DNA of 64,000 nucleotides, taken from Isoptericola sp. AK164 (GTDB taxonomy: Bacteria; Actinomycetota; Actinomycetes; Actinomycetales; Cellulomonadaceae). The stretch lies in contig NZ_CP119106.1 of assembly GCF_029643425.1 (NCBI RefSeq), forward strand, positions 1,116,001 through 1,180,000, in the 5' to 3' direction. A program made the position numbers and the translations under genes. Numbering within the stretch: position 1 is the stretch's first letter; each line of letters starts with the position of its first letter. Shown here piece after piece: positions 1 through 9,407 of the stretch. The notes below the pieces were generated by a model that saw only the letters and a program-made list of their open reading frames with translations, did no database searches and had not been told where the DNA came from.

Positions 1-1
1 C

Positions 2-1309
2 GCCGCCGTCCTGACCGACGTCGTCCCGTCCAAGACGCTCATCGCGACCGCCGAGTGGCTGACCCTGGCCGAGTCGGCGCCCGAGCTCGGCATCCGCTCC
101 GGCAAGACGCCGGTCGCGCCCGGCGACGACCAGGAGGCACGCCGCGCGCTCGTCGACCTGGAGGCGGTCAACACCCGTGTGCTGGCCCTGGCCGCCGCGC
201 AGTCGGCCGACATCCGCGCCCGCCTGGAGCGCGAGGGCGTCGCTGTCGTCGAGGGCTCCGGCCGGCTCGACGGCCCCAGCCGCGTGGTCGTCACGCCGTC
301 CGACGGCGGAGCGGAGCGCACGCTCGACGCCGACATCGTGCTGATCGCCACCGGGGCCACGCCCCGCACGCTGCCCACCGCCGCGCCCGACGGCGAGCGC
401 ATCCTGACCTGGACCCAGCTCTACGACCTCGACGAGCTGCCCGAGCGGCTGATCGTCGTCGGCTCCGGCGTCACCGGCGCCGAGTTCGCCGGCGCCTACC
501 AGGCGCTCGGTTCCGACGTCGTGCTGGTGTCCTCGCGCGACCGCGTGCTGCCCGGCGAGGACGAGGACGCCGCCGAGCTCCTCGAGGGGGTCTTCCGGTC
601 CCGCGGCATGACGGTCATGTCGCGCTCGCGGGCCGCCGCGGCCGAGCGGACCGAGGACGGCGTGGCCGTCACGCTGGAGGACGGCCGGGTGGTCGAGGGA
701 TCCCACGTGCTCATCGCCGTCGGCGGCGTGCCGAACACCGAGGACCTCGGGCTGGCCGAGGCCGGCGTCGAGGTCCGGTCGTCGGGCCACATCGAGGTCG
801 ACCGGGTCTCGCGCACCTCGGTGCGCGGCGTCTACGCGGCCGGCGACTGCACCGGGGTGCTGCCGCTGGCCTCGGTGGCGGCGATGCAGGGCCGCGTCGC
901 CATGGCGCACGCCCTGGGTGACGCCGTCGCGCCGCTGCGCCTGGGCAACGTCGCGGCGAACATCTTCACCGCGCCGGAGATCGCCACGGTGGGGGAGTCC
1001 GAGGCGCGGTTGCGCGAGCGCGGGTCGCGCTACATCACCACGACGCTGCCGCTGGCGCGCAACCCGCGCGCGAAGATGCACGGCGTGCACGACGGCTTCG
1101 TCAAGCTGTTCGCCCACCCGGAGGCCGGTGTCGTGCTCGGCGGCGTGGTGGTCGCCCCGCGCGCGAGCGAGCTGATCTTCCCCGTCACCCTGGCCGTCTC
1201 GCACCGGCTGACGGTCGACGACGTGGCGGACGCCTTCACCGTGTACCCGTCGCTGACCGGCACGATCGGCGAGACCGCCCGGGTGCTGCACGGCCAGCTC
1301 ACGGTCTGA
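2..1309 (+). CDS. NAD(P)H-quinone dehydrogenase / dihydrolipoamide-dehydrogenase-like flavoprotein, 5' end outside window
   Basis: This is the 3' part (about 435 codons) of a pyridine nucleotide-disulfide oxidoreductase; the FAD-binding N-terminus lies before the window. Visible parts are the active-site region AAVLTDVVPSKT at the left edge, the NAD-binding GSGVTGAEFAGAY stretch, the second FAD motif YAAGDCTG, and the C-terminal dimerisation domain ending VLHGQLTV. It aligns by pattern with the mycobacterial LpdA (Rv3303c) group, flavoproteins that reduce quinones with NAD(P)H. Both positions that carry redox cysteines in true lipoamide dehydrogenases are Ala and Val here, so dithiol chemistry is unlikely (inference). 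It converges with the minus-strand phosphatase gene 33 bases beyond its stop. The family is confident; the physiological substrate is not. Confidence 0.85.
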   Translation, partial: AAVLTDVVPSKTLIATAEWLTLAESAPELGIRSGKTPVAPGDDQEARRALVDLEAVNTRVLALAAAQSADIRARLEREGVAVVEGSGRLDGPSRVVVTPSDGGAERTLDADIVLIATGATPRTLPTAAPDGERILTWTQLYDLDELPERLIVVGSGVTGAEFAGAYQALGSDVVLVSSRDRVLPGEDEDAAELLEGVFRSRGMTVMSRSRAAAAERTEDGVAVTLEDGRVVEGSHVLIAVGGVPNTEDLGLAEAGVEVRSSGHIEVDRVSRTSVRGVYAAGDCTGVLPLASVAAMQGRVAMAHALGDAVAPLRLGNVAANIFTAPEIATVGESEARLRERGSRYITTTLPLARNPRAKMHGVHDGFVKLFAHPEAGVVLGGVVVAPRASELIFPVTLAVSHRLTVDDVADAFTVYPSLTGTIGETARVLHGQLTV

Positions 1310-1342
1310 CCGGCCGCTTCGTCCCGGCGGTGCTGCTGCCGC

Positions 1343-3340
1343 TCAGCCCGCCGGGGCGACGGTGGCGACGAGCGGCCGGTGGTCCGAGGTCGTCACGTCG
1401 AGCACCTCGAACGCGGTGAAGGTCAGGTCCTCGGAGGCGAGGACCCAGTCCACGCGGTAGCGGGGGTCCACGGCGGGCGAGGTCAGCGCGGCGGGGTCGC
1501 CGACGGCGTCCTGCCCGCTGACCAGGCCGCGCTCCTCGAGCGCGGTGATCTCGGGCCACCCGGGCTCGGCGTTGAGGTCGCCGGCCAGCACGTACGGACC
1601 GTCGACCGGTTCGGCGTCGAAGAGCGCGTCGAGCTGCTCGAGCCGGGTCGTGCGGTTCTCCTCGCGGTGCTGCAGGTGCGTGGCCACGACGCGGACGCCG
1701 TCCGCCGTGGTCCCGCCGCCGGCCGGGCGGAACGTCGCGGCCAGCGCCGAGCGGTCCTGCGGGCCGTCGCCGAACGGCAGCGCGACCCGGTCGACGTCGG
1801 AGGCCGTGACGCGCTCCGGGTCCCACAGCAGCGCGTTGCCGAAGCGCCGGTCCGCGGCGGGGACGAAGGCGTGCTCCATCCCGGTCGCGTCGGCGAGGAA
1901 CGAGAGCATGTCGGCACCGCCGCCGAGCACCCAGCCGCGGGACACCTCCTGCAGGGCGACGACGTCGGCCTCGGAGTCCTCGACGACGTCGGCCATCTCG
2001 CCCAGGCGCACCGACGGCCCCGGCCCGACGCCGTAGTGCACGTTCCACGACAGCACCGTCAGCGCGTCGTCGTCCGCGACGTCCTGCGCGGGCCCCCTCT
2101 CGGCGCCGGGTCCGGTCGCGAGGGCCGTCACCGTGCCGGCCGCAGCGAGCAGCGCCACGGCGCCCGTCAGCAGCGGTCCGGCGGTGGGGGCCAGCCGGGC
2201 GAGCCGACGTGACCCCACGAGGGCGGGCAGCGCCACGACGGCGGCCGCGACCACGGGCACCAGGCCCGCGGGCACCGGCAGCGGGACCTCGAAGTGCAGC
2301 TGGTACACCAGCAGCGGCAGGGCGGCACCGAGCCCGGCGGCCGCGGTGACGCCCACGAGCCGCCGGCCGCGCAGCACCCGGGTGGGCCGGGACCAGGCCG
2401 CGGCGAGCGTGCGCGCCCCGGCCGCCGGCAGCGCCGTGGCCACCACGAGCAGGGCCCACGACCAGACCGGGGCGGGGTCCGCCAGGAGGGGCACGGTGAG
2501 GAACAGCAGCCAGGTGCCGCCGACGAACGTCACGGCGGCCGCCCAGGGGCCGACCGCCGGCCGGTGGACCGACAGCGCCACGCCGACCCCCAGCGCCGCC
2601 ACGGCGGTGGCACCTGAGGCCGCGGCGAGCGGCAGTCCCGTGGTCGAGGCGACGAAGGCGGGGTTGGCGAACGCCTGGACGCCGAGCGCGAGGAAGGAGC
2701 CCAGCAGCCAGAGCCCGCGCGCCCCCGGCCGGTGCCCGCGACGGCGCAGCCGGACCGCGACGACCAGCGCCCCGGCGCCCAGGAGCCCGGTGACCGCCCA
2801 GCTCGCGGCGTCCGACCGCCACACGGCGTCCCAGGTGCCCTGCAGCACGGCGACCGCCGCCGCGCCGAGCAGCCCCAGCGTCACGCCGCGGGCGACGAGC
2901 GACCCGGGCCCGGGCGGTGGAGCGCCGTCGTCGGCCGGCTCCGCGGACGTCCCGGAGGCGAACGCGGCCACCAGGACGAGCGTGGCGAACCCGAGCGCGA
3001 CGGTGCCCAGCCCCCCGTAGAAGCGCAGCTCGCCGAGCCCGGGGGCCGGCGGGACGGCGGCGATCCGGGCTCCGAGAGCCTGCAGCCCGACGCGGGCGGC
3101 CACCAGGAGAGACACGGCCACCAGCACGGTGCGTCCCGACACGGGGCGGCCGGCGGTGAGAGCGGCGACGAGCACGGCCGGGGCGAGATAGGTCGCCAGC
3201 GCGGCCAGCGCGGCCGTGGTGACCCCCGCCGCGAAGGCGTGGTCCAGCAGGGGGCCGCTGGCCCGAACGAGCTCGGCGACGATCACGGTGACCAGCGCGA
3301 GGAGCAGCAGCGAGTGCCGGTCGCGCGCGGTCGGGCTCAT
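1343..3340 (-). CDS. Membrane protein with C-terminal endonuclease/exonuclease/phosphatase (EEP) domain
   Basis: A 665-residue protein. The first roughly 390 residues form many hydrophobic Ala/Leu/Val segments, so the protein should be a multi-span membrane protein. The last roughly 240 residues form an EEP hydrolase, seen in LTVLSWNVHYG, DVVALQEVS, VVATHLQHR, LAGDLNAEPGW and the final TSDHRPLVATV, which supply the Asn, Glu, Asp and His residues of the metal-dependent phosphoesterase site. Which side of the membrane the enzyme domain faces cannot be read here. The longer upstream frame lacks a good start, so I take the ATG that overlaps the Nudix stop as ATGA. That overlap implies translational coupling in an accA3-nudix-EEP operon. 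The substrate is unknown; phosphodiester or lipid phosphate hydrolysis are options. Confidence 0.8.
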   Translation of the reverse strand: MSPTARDRHSLLLLALVTVIVAELVRASGPLLDHAFAAGVTTAALAALATYLAPAVLVAALTAGRPVSGRTVLVAVSLLVAARVGLQALGARIAAVPPAPGLGELRFYGGLGTVALGFATLVLVAAFASGTSAEPADDGAPPPGPGSLVARGVTLGLLGAAAVAVLQGTWDAVWRSDAASWAVTGLLGAGALVVAVRLRRRGHRPGARGLWLLGSFLALGVQAFANPAFVASTTGLPLAAASGATAVAALGVGVALSVHRPAVGPWAAAVTFVGGTWLLFLTVPLLADPAPVWSWALLVVATALPAAGARTLAAAWSRPTRVLRGRRLVGVTAAAGLGAALPLLVYQLHFEVPLPVPAGLVPVVAAAVVALPALVGSRRLARLAPTAGPLLTGAVALLAAAGTVTALATGPGAERGPAQDVADDDALTVLSWNVHYGVGPGPSVRLGEMADVVEDSEADVVALQEVSRGWVLGGGADMLSFLADATGMEHAFVPAADRRFGNALLWDPERVTASDVDRVALPFGDGPQDRSALAATFRPAGGGTTADGVRVVATHLQHREENRTTRLEQLDALFDAEPVDGPYVLAGDLNAEPGWPEITALEERGLVSGQDAVGDPAALTSPAVDPRYRVDWVLASEDLTFTAFEVLDVTTSDHRPLVATVAPAG

Positions 3341-3843
3341 CCTCGTGAGGCTATCGTGAGCAGGCGCGGTACGGCCTGCGCGAAGGCGGGGTGCAGCGGC
3401 AGCGTGGCCAGGGCCGACACCGGGACCCAGGCCACCTCGATGCTCTCGTGGTCGGTCGCCGCCGGGACCAGCTCGACGCCGGCGGTGACGTGGCCGACGA
3501 CGGTCGTGTAGGTCCACACGCCGTGGTCGAGCACGTGCTCGCCGACCACACGCACGATCGCCGGGTCGATCCCGGCCTCCTCGGCGGCCTCGCGCAGCGC
3601 CCCCGTCTCGGCGGACTCGGTCGGCTGGACGGCGCCTCCCGGGATGCCCCAGGTGCCGCCCTCGTGCGACCACGTGGCGCGGTGCTGGAGCACGACGTGG
3701 GTCGCCTCGGACGACGCCGCGACGTCGTGGCGCACGAGGAACAGTCCGGCGGCGCCGTGCAGGCCCCAGTGCCGGTGGTCCCCGCAGGTCACCCAGCCGT
3801 CACCGGGGTGACGGTGGTGCGGGACACCGGGCGGCAGACGCAC
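3337..3843 (-). CDS. Nudix hydrolase
   Basis: A 168-residue Nudix-fold pyrophosphatase that would cleave a nucleoside diphosphate linked to another moiety. The Nudix box is complete: GGAVQPTESAETG followed by ALREAAEEAGID, giving the G-x5-E-x7-REuxEExGu pattern with the metal-binding glutamates present. The GTG start lies 3 bases after the accA3 stop, and the stop overlaps the next gene by 4 bases, so it is the middle gene of a three-gene transcript. The N-terminal 25 residues are rich in His, Pro and Gly and look like an extension. The substrate cannot be named from sequence; MutT-like housecleaning of oxidised or non-canonical nucleotides is the usual guess for such stand-alone proteins. 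Confidence 0.85.
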   Translation of the reverse strand: MRLPPGVPHHRHPGDGWVTCGDHRHWGLHGAAGLFLVRHDVAASSEATHVVLQHRATWSHEGGTWGIPGGAVQPTESAETGALREAAEEAGIDPAIVRVVGEHVLDHGVWTYTTVVGHVTAGVELVPAATDHESIEVAWVPVSALATLPLHPAFAQAVPRLLTIASRG

Positions 3844-3846
3844 CGG

Positions 3847-5652
3847 TCAGGAGATCTCGCAGATCGCCGTGCCCGCCGAGACGCCCGCGCCCGGCTCCAG
3901 GCTGATTGCGGTCACCGTGCCGGCACGGTGGGCGGTGATGGGCTGCTCCATCTTCATGGCCTCGAGCACGACGACGAGGTCGCCCTCGGCGACCTCGTCG
4001 CCCTCGGTGACGGCCACCTTGACGATGGTGCCCTGCATGGGGGAGGCCAGGGTGGTGCCGGCGTTCCCGGCGGCGGCGGCCCGCCCGTTGCGGCGCGCCC
4101 GGCGCGGGCGGGCGGCGTCGGCGCGGCGGGCCCGGCCCGCGGCCATGCCCAGACCGGCCGGCAGCACCACCTCGAGACGGCGCCCGCCGACCTCGACGAC
4201 GACGCGCTCGGGGGTCGCCTCGGCCGGCTCCTCCTCGTCGGCGACCGGTGCCGGTGCGGCGGGGGACAGGGCGGCCAGCTCGTCGGCGAAGTCCGTCTCG
4301 ATCCACCGGGTGTGCACGGCGAAGTCGTCCGCCCCGGCGTCCTCGCCGGCGGCCGGGACGAAGTCCGGCGCCTCCAGCACGGCACGGTGGAACGGCACGA
4401 CCGTGGGGATGCCGGCGACCTCCAGCTCGCGCAGCGCCCGACGGGCCCGCTGCACGGCCTGCGTGCGCGTGGCGCCGGTGACGATCAGCTTGGCGATCAT
4501 GGAGTCGAACAGGCCCGAGATGCTGTCGCCCTCGACGACGCCCGTGTCGACGCGCACGCCCGGCCCGGACGGCCAGCGCAGCGTGGACACGGTGCCCGGG
4601 GCGGGCAGGAACCCGGCGGCCGGGTCCTCGCCGTTGATGCGGAACTCCAGGCTGTGGCCGCGCACGGTGGTGGCCTCGTAGCCGAGCTCGGCGCCGTCGG
4701 CGATCCGCAGCTGCTCGCGCACCAGGTCGATGCCGGTGACCTCCTCGGTCACGGGGTGCTCGACCTGCAGGCGGGTGTTGACCTCGAGGAAGGACAGCGT
4801 GCCGTCGGTGCCCACGAGGAACTCGCAGGTGCCGGCGCCCACGTACCCGGCCTCGCGCAGGATGGCCTTCGAGGCGCGGTCCAGCTCGGCCTCCTGCTCG
4901 GCGGTGAGGAACGGCGCGGGGGCCTCCTCGACGAGCTTCTGGTGCCGGCGCTGGAGGGAGCAGTCGCGGGTGGAGACCACCACGACGTTGCCGTGCGTGT
5001 CGGCCAGGCACTGCGTCTCCACGTGCCGGGGCCGGTCGAGGTAGCGCTCGACGAAGCACTCGCCCCGGCCGAAGGCCGCGACGGCCTCCCGCACGGCGGA
5101 GTCGTACAGCTCGTCGATCTCCTCGTGCGTGCGCGCCACCTTCAGGCCGCGGCCGCCGCCCCCGTAGGCGGCCTTGATGGCGATCGGCAGACCGTGCTCG
5201 GCGGCGAACGCGCGGACCTCCGAGGCGTCGGCGACGGGGTCCTTCGTGCCGGGGACCAGCGGGGCTCCGGCACGCTGGGCGATGTGCCGGGCGCTGACCT
5301 TGTCGCCGAGCGACTCGATCGCCGACGGCGGCGGGCCGATCCAGGTCAGCCCGGCGTCGATGACGGCCTGGGCGAACCCGGCGTTCTCGGACAGGAACCC
5401 GTAGCCGGGGTGCACGGCGTCGGCGCCCGAGCGGCGGGCGACGTCGAGCAGCTTGTCCACGTCCAGGTAGGTGTCGGCGGCGCGAGCGCCGTTCAACGCG
5501 AACGCCTCGTCGGCGAGCCGGGCGTGCAGCGCCTGCCGGTCCGGGTCGGCGTAGACCGCGACGGAGGCGATGCCGGCGTCGGCGCAGGCACGGGCGATGC
5601 GGACGGCGATCTCACCACGGTTGGCGATGAAGACCTTGCTGATGGAGGGCAC
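3847..5652 (-). CDS. accA3: Acyl-CoA carboxylase alpha subunit: biotin carboxylase fused to biotin carboxyl carrier protein
   Basis: A 601-residue protein that carboxylates its own biotin with ATP and bicarbonate, supplying malonyl-CoA or methylmalonyl-CoA synthesis together with the beta subunit. Residues 1 to about 450 are biotin carboxylase ([16 protein letters not shown] at the N-terminus, ATP-grasp glycine loop [12 protein letters not shown], and [15 protein letters not shown]). A linker follows, then a BCCP domain from about 530 with the biotinylation site LEAMKMEQP. The length matches actinobacterial AccA3/AccA1. The GTG start follows TACCGT by only 5 bases, suggesting a leaderless transcript. 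Its partners accE and accD lie about 6 kb away at 11.7-14.1 kb, and the ligase birA is next to accD. Confidence 0.95.
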   Translation of the reverse strand: MPSISKVFIANRGEIAVRIARACADAGIASVAVYADPDRQALHARLADEAFALNGARAADTYLDVDKLLDVARRSGADAVHPGYGFLSENAGFAQAVIDAGLTWIGPPPSAIESLGDKVSARHIAQRAGAPLVPGTKDPVADASEVRAFAAEHGLPIAIKAAYGGGGRGLKVARTHEEIDELYDSAVREAVAAFGRGECFVERYLDRPRHVETQCLADTHGNVVVVSTRDCSLQRRHQKLVEEAPAPFLTAEQEAELDRASKAILREAGYVGAGTCEFLVGTDGTLSFLEVNTRLQVEHPVTEEVTGIDLVREQLRIADGAELGYEATTVRGHSLEFRINGEDPAAGFLPAPGTVSTLRWPSGPGVRVDTGVVEGDSISGLFDSMIAKLIVTGATRTQAVQRARRALRELEVAGIPTVVPFHRAVLEAPDFVPAAGEDAGADDFAVHTRWIETDFADELAALSPAAPAPVADEEEPAEATPERVVVEVGGRRLEVVLPAGLGMAAGRARRADAARPRRARRNGRAAAAGNAGTTLASPMQGTIVKVAVTEGDEVAEGDLVVVLEAMKMEQPITAHRAGTVTAISLEPGAGVSAGTAICEIS

Positions 5653-5828
5653 GGCTCACGGTAACGCGCGCCGACCCGTGCGCCGGTACTCCGTGCGGGC
5701 CCCGTCCGGAAGTCTGTGCCGGGTGCCAACGCGGATCGCGGGCGTTTGTGCACATCCCACATGGACCGGGGGTCCGGCGCCCCGGAGCGGGGGCGTGCGT
5801 TGGCGGATTCGTCAGGCGGGCGGGGTGC

Positions 5829-6530
5829 TCAGGCGGTGCTGGTGGACGTGCCGGTGCGGTTGCCGTCGCGCAGCGTGCGCCACGGCACCTCGATCTCGGC
5901 CAGCAGCGCGCGCAGCAGCGGCAGCGACACCCCGACCACGCCGTGGTGGTCGCCCTCCAGCCGGTCGACGTACGGGCCGCCGAGTCCGTCGATCGTGAAG
6001 GCGCCCGCGACGTGCAGCGGCTCGCCGGTGGCGACGTAGGCGTCGATCTCGTCGTCGTCGAGGTCGGCGAACCAGACAGTGGTCGAGCTGGTGGCGCCGA
6101 GCGTCGCGCCGGTGCCGCCGTCGTCCGGGTCGCGGGTGTCGACGAGCCAGTGACCGCTGTGCAGCACGCCGGAGCGTCCGCGCATCGCCCGCCAGCGCTC
6201 GCGGGCCTCGTCGGCGTCGGCGGGCTTGCCGACGACCTCGCCGTCGATCTCCAGCATCGAGTCGCAGCCGAGCACCAGACCGGCGGGCGTGGCGCCGTCC
6301 TGGTCGTGGCCCGAGTCGCCGTCCTCGAGGCGGTGGGCGACCTCCTCGGCCTTGGCCTGCGCGAGCGTCAGCACGGCGTCCGACGGCGGCAGGTCCGGGT
6401 AGCGCTCGCGGGCGGCGGCCAGCACCGCGTCCTCGTCCACGCCGCTGACCAGTACGCCGGGGTCGACCCCGGCGCTGCGCAGCGTGGACAGGCGGGCGGG
6501 GGACTGGCTGGCCAGCACGAGTCGCGTCAC
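5829..6530 (-). CDS. maf: Maf-like nucleoside triphosphate pyrophosphatase
   Basis: A 233-residue member of the Maf/HAM1-like family that hydrolyses canonical or modified NTPs (dTTP, UTP and methylated pyrimidines are known substrates in the family) and is linked to septum control and mutation avoidance. The N-terminus VLASQSPARL is the family signature, GCDSMLEIDGEVVGKP carries the catalytic region, and DLDDDEIDAYVATGEP with KAP-like downstream residues completes the fold. An in-frame GTG three codons upstream is possible, but a TAGGGT hexamer exactly 7 bases before the chosen GTG fits the leaderless layout used by many genes here and gives the usual N-terminus. An insert around residues 75-95 is richer in Asp and Gly than in typical Maf. 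Confidence 0.9.
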   Translation of the reverse strand: MTRLVLASQSPARLSTLRSAGVDPGVLVSGVDEDAVLAAARERYPDLPPSDAVLTLAQAKAEEVAHRLEDGDSGHDQDGATPAGLVLGCDSMLEIDGEVVGKPADADEARERWRAMRGRSGVLHSGHWLVDTRDPDDGGTGATLGATSSTTVWFADLDDDEIDAYVATGEPLHVAGAFTIDGLGGPYVDRLEGDHHGVVGVSLPLLRALLAEIEVPWRTLRDGNRTGTSTSTA

Positions 6531-6571
6531 GTCCGGCACCCTACTCGCCCCCGCCCCACCCCGTTGCCCTC

Positions 6572-6633
6572 GTTGTGGGCATGAAATCTGCAGTGGTGAA
6601 ACGCTTCAGGGTGGCAGATTTCACGCCCACAAC
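6572..6633. repeat. Intergenic palindromic repeat, family A copy 1
   Basis: Inverted repeat with 20-base arms at 6572-6591 and 6614-6633 that differ at a single position, around a 22-base loop. The arm core TGGGCATGAAATCTGCAG recurs in two other intergenic sites near 62.95 and 63.47 kb. It begins 18 bases beyond the stop of the AEC transporter and ends upstream of the maf promoter, so it could terminate transcription. There is no U-tract. Confidence 0.9.
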
Positions 6634-6650
6634 AGGCGACGGGTGCTGGA

Positions 6651-7571
6651 TCAGGTGAGCAGGGCGGCCGCGACGATCATCACCACCGGCGAGGCGAGCG
6701 TCGTCATCAGCACCGTGTCGCGGGCCAGCACCTCGCCGCGGCGGAACCGGGCGGCGTAGTTGTAGATGTTCTGCGCCGTCGGCAGCGCGGCGAGCGTCAC
6801 CGCCGTGGCGACCGCGGCGTCGTCCAGGCCGAACCCGAACCGGGCCACGGCGAACGCGACCGCGGGCATGACCAGCGCCTTGAGCACGGTGGCCACGACC
6901 ACGGGCGCCCGGCCCTCCTCGCCCCGCAACGGCCGCGACCCGTGCAGCGACATGCCGAAGGCCAGAAGGATCATCGGCACCGCCGCCCCGCCGAGGATCT
7001 CCAGCGGCGCCAGGACGATGTCCGGCACCGTCACCCCGGTCAGGGACACGGCCGCGCCCGCCAGCGCGCCGAGGATGATCGGGTTGCGCACCGGCTGGCT
7101 GACGACGAACCCGAGCGAGACCTTCCGGCTCGTGGCCGAGTCCAGCAGGAGCAGCACCAGCGGCGAGACGATCAGCAGCTGCAGGCCGATCACCGGCACC
7201 ACCGCCGTGGCGTCGCCGAGCACGTAGATCGCCACGGGCAGCCCGATGTTGCCGGCGTTGACGTACCCGGACCCGAGCGCACCGATCGTCGCCTCCGGGA
7301 CCCGCAGCCGCCACCACAGCCGATTCACGACGACGAACACGGCCGCGGCGGTCAACGCCGCCGTGAGCTGCACCAGCAGCGGCGCCGCGAGCAGCCGACC
7401 GAGGTCGGCGTCGGCCACCACCGTGAACAGCAGCGCCGGGGACGCGATGAAGAACCCGACCCGGTTCAGCGCCTCGCGGGCGCCCGGCCCGCCGATGCGC
7501 AGCCGCGCAGCCACGTACCCGGCGACGATGACGACGCCGATGATGGCGAAGCCGGTGACGACACCCTGCAC
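6651..7571 (-). CDS. AEC (auxin efflux carrier) family transporter
   Basis: A 306-residue integral membrane protein with about ten hydrophobic segments. It starts MQGVVTGFAIIGVVIVAGYVA and has the characteristic half-way region GSGYVNAGNIGLPVAIYVLG, where the AEC family carries a conserved Asn/Gly-rich membrane stretch. Bacterial members move small carboxylates such as malate or malonate, but the substrate cannot be fixed from sequence. The GTG start lies 1 base past the stop of the DUF885 gene, so the two are probably one transcript. A family A palindrome lies 18 bases past its stop and may end that transcript. Confidence 0.88.
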   Translation of the reverse strand: MQGVVTGFAIIGVVIVAGYVAARLRIGGPGAREALNRVGFFIASPALLFTVVADADLGRLLAAPLLVQLTAALTAAAVFVVVNRLWWRLRVPEATIGALGSGYVNAGNIGLPVAIYVLGDATAVVPVIGLQLLIVSPLVLLLLDSATSRKVSLGFVVSQPVRNPIILGALAGAAVSLTGVTVPDIVLAPLEILGGAAVPMILLAFGMSLHGSRPLRGEEGRAPVVVATVLKALVMPAVAFAVARFGFGLDDAAVATAVTLAALPTAQNIYNYAARFRRGEVLARDTVLMTTLASPVVMIVAAALLT

Positions 7572-7572
7572 G

Positions 7573-9327
7573 TCAGGCGAGCGCCTCGCGCAGCACGTCC
7601 AGCCCGACCGACCCGAGGCCCAGCGCGCGGGCGTGGAACGCGCGCAGGTCGAACTCCTCGCCGTGCGCCTCCGCGGTCGCGCGGGCCTCGTCGCGGATCT
7701 GCTCCCACAGCCGCTGGCCCACCTTGTACGACGGCGCCTGGCCCGGCCAGCCGAGGTACCGGTCCAGCTCGAAGCGCAGGAACTCGGCGTCCATGTCGGC
7801 GTTCGAGGTCAGGAATCCCCAGGCCTTGTCGGCGTCCCACGTGCCGCCGCCCCACTCCTCGGGGCACGGCTTGCCGAGGTGCACCCCGAGGTCGATCACG
7901 ACGCGGGCCGCCCGCAGGCGCTGGGCGTCCAGCATCCCGAGCCGGTCGCCCGGGTCGTCCAGGTGACCGAGGTCGGCCATGAGGCGCTCGGCGTACAGCG
8001 CCCACCCCTCGCCGTGGCCGGAGACCCAGCAGGCCAGCCGGCGCCAGGAGTTCAGGCTGTCCTTGGCCGAGACTGCAGCGGCGCACTGCAGGTGATGGCC
8101 GGGGACCCCCTCGTGGTAGACCGTCGTCGTCTCGCGCCAGGTGGTGAACTCGGTGACCCCCGGCGGGACGGACCACCACATGCGGCCCGGGCGGGAGAAG
8201 TCGTCGCTCGGCGGCGTGTAGTAGATCCCGCCGGTCTGCGTCGGGGCGATGCGACACTCGATCGTGCGCACCGGGCCCTCGATGTCGAAGTGGGTGCCGG
8301 CCAGGTCCTCGATCGCGGCGTCGGCGGTGGTCTGCATCCAGGCGCGCAGCGCGTCGGTCCCGTGCAGCTGCCGGTCGGCGTCGGCGTCCAGCACGGCCAC
8401 GGCGTCGGACACGGTGGCGTCGGGGCCGGCGATCTCGCGCGCGACGGCCTCCTGCTCGGCCACGATGCGGGCCAGCTCGGCCAGACCCCACTCGTAGGTC
8501 TCGTCAAGGTCGACCTCGGCGCCGAGGAACTCGCGGGAGAACAGGGCGTAGCGCTCGCGGCCGACGGCGTCCTGCTCCGGCGCCTGCGGGGCCAGCCCGT
8601 GCTCCAGGAAGTCCGCCAGCTCGCCGTAGGCCGCGCACGCGGCGGCGGCACCCCGCTCCAGCTCGGCCCGCACGAGGCTGCAGGCGGCCGAGTCGTCCAG
8701 CACGCGGGCGGCGTCGTCGCCCCGCACCAGGGCGGTGAACGTCGACTCCGGACCGGCGAGGTCGCGGGCCTGGGAGGTGGCGGCGCGCACCTGACGGATC
8801 GCTGCCACGCGACCCTGCTCGGCGCTGAGGCGCAGCGACGCGGTGTAGCCGGCCAGCGCCTCCGGGACGGCGTTGAGGCGCGCGGCGATGTTCTCCCACG
8901 CCTCGACGGTCCCGGTGGGGACGACGTCGAACAGGTCGCGCAGCTGCTGGACCGGCGACTCGATGTTGTTCAGGCTCGCCTGGGGCTCACCGGCCTCGTG
9001 CAGCTCGAGGGACAGGCCCACGCGCTCGCGCATCGCGGCCAGCGTGACCCGGTCGACGTCGTCGACGGGGGTCTTGCCGGCGGCCTCGAGCTCGTCCAGC
9101 TCGCGCAGCAGCGCCCGGTCCAGGTCCGCGCGCGCCTCGTGACCGGCGGGGGACAGGTCGGGCAGCTCGTGGTCGTGCCCGGGCAGGCCCATGAAGGACG
9201 CGGCGATCGGTTCCAGGGCGGCGAAGCGGCGGACGTAGGCGTCGGCCGCGGCGTCGAGGGCGGTGGGGGTGCGGGGCGCGCTGGTGGTGGCGCTCGGGGT
9301 CGGGGCGCCGGGGGTGTCGTGGGTCAC
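7573..9327 (-). CDS. DUF885 family protein (putative metal-dependent hydrolase)
   Basis: A 584-residue DUF885 protein. The key motif is YHEGVPGHHLQ near residue 410, a HExxH-like zinc-binding site shared with peptidases, preceded by GGIYYTPPSDDFSRPGR and followed by HGEGWALYAERLM, both typical of the family. DUF885 members are mostly uncharacterised; some were reported as peptidases, so hydrolase is as far as I go. No signal peptide is visible (N-terminus MTHDTPGAPTPSATTSAPRT), so the protein is probably cytoplasmic. The GTG start follows TAGCCT by 7 bases, consistent with a leaderless mRNA, and a family B palindrome lies directly upstream of that promoter. It shares an operon with the AEC transporter. 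Confidence 0.88.
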   Translation of the reverse strand: MTHDTPGAPTPSATTSAPRTPTALDAAADAYVRRFAALEPIAASFMGLPGHDHELPDLSPAGHEARADLDRALLRELDELEAAGKTPVDDVDRVTLAAMRERVGLSLELHEAGEPQASLNNIESPVQQLRDLFDVVPTGTVEAWENIAARLNAVPEALAGYTASLRLSAEQGRVAAIRQVRAATSQARDLAGPESTFTALVRGDDAARVLDDSAACSLVRAELERGAAAACAAYGELADFLEHGLAPQAPEQDAVGRERYALFSREFLGAEVDLDETYEWGLAELARIVAEQEAVAREIAGPDATVSDAVAVLDADADRQLHGTDALRAWMQTTADAAIEDLAGTHFDIEGPVRTIECRIAPTQTGGIYYTPPSDDFSRPGRMWWSVPPGVTEFTTWRETTTVYHEGVPGHHLQCAAAVSAKDSLNSWRRLACWVSGHGEGWALYAERLMADLGHLDDPGDRLGMLDAQRLRAARVVIDLGVHLGKPCPEEWGGGTWDADKAWGFLTSNADMDAEFLRFELDRYLGWPGQAPSYKVGQRLWEQIRDEARATAEAHGEEFDLRAFHARALGLGSVGLDVLREALA

Positions 9328-9352
9328 GTGCCCGAGGCTATCCGACGGCGTC

Positions 9353-9407
9353 GAGCGTCTCTGTTCCTCCGGAATCAGCGCCTCGTTCCGGAGGAACAGA
9401 GACGCTC
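9353..9407. repeat. Intergenic palindromic repeat, family B copy 1 (left border of island)
   Basis: Perfect 22-base inverted repeat (9353-9374 and 9386-9407) around an 11-base loop. A near-identical copy with the same loop core TCAGCGCCT lies at 11041-11095. The pair brackets the block of conjugation remnants between them. This copy lies 13 bases from the putative -10 of the DUF885 gene. Confidence 0.92.

Noticed and set aside
3391-5664. A 757-codon plus-strand frame opposite accA3
   Set aside because: accA3 motifs are complete on the minus strand; the plus-strand product has no motif and starts inside the Nudix gene.
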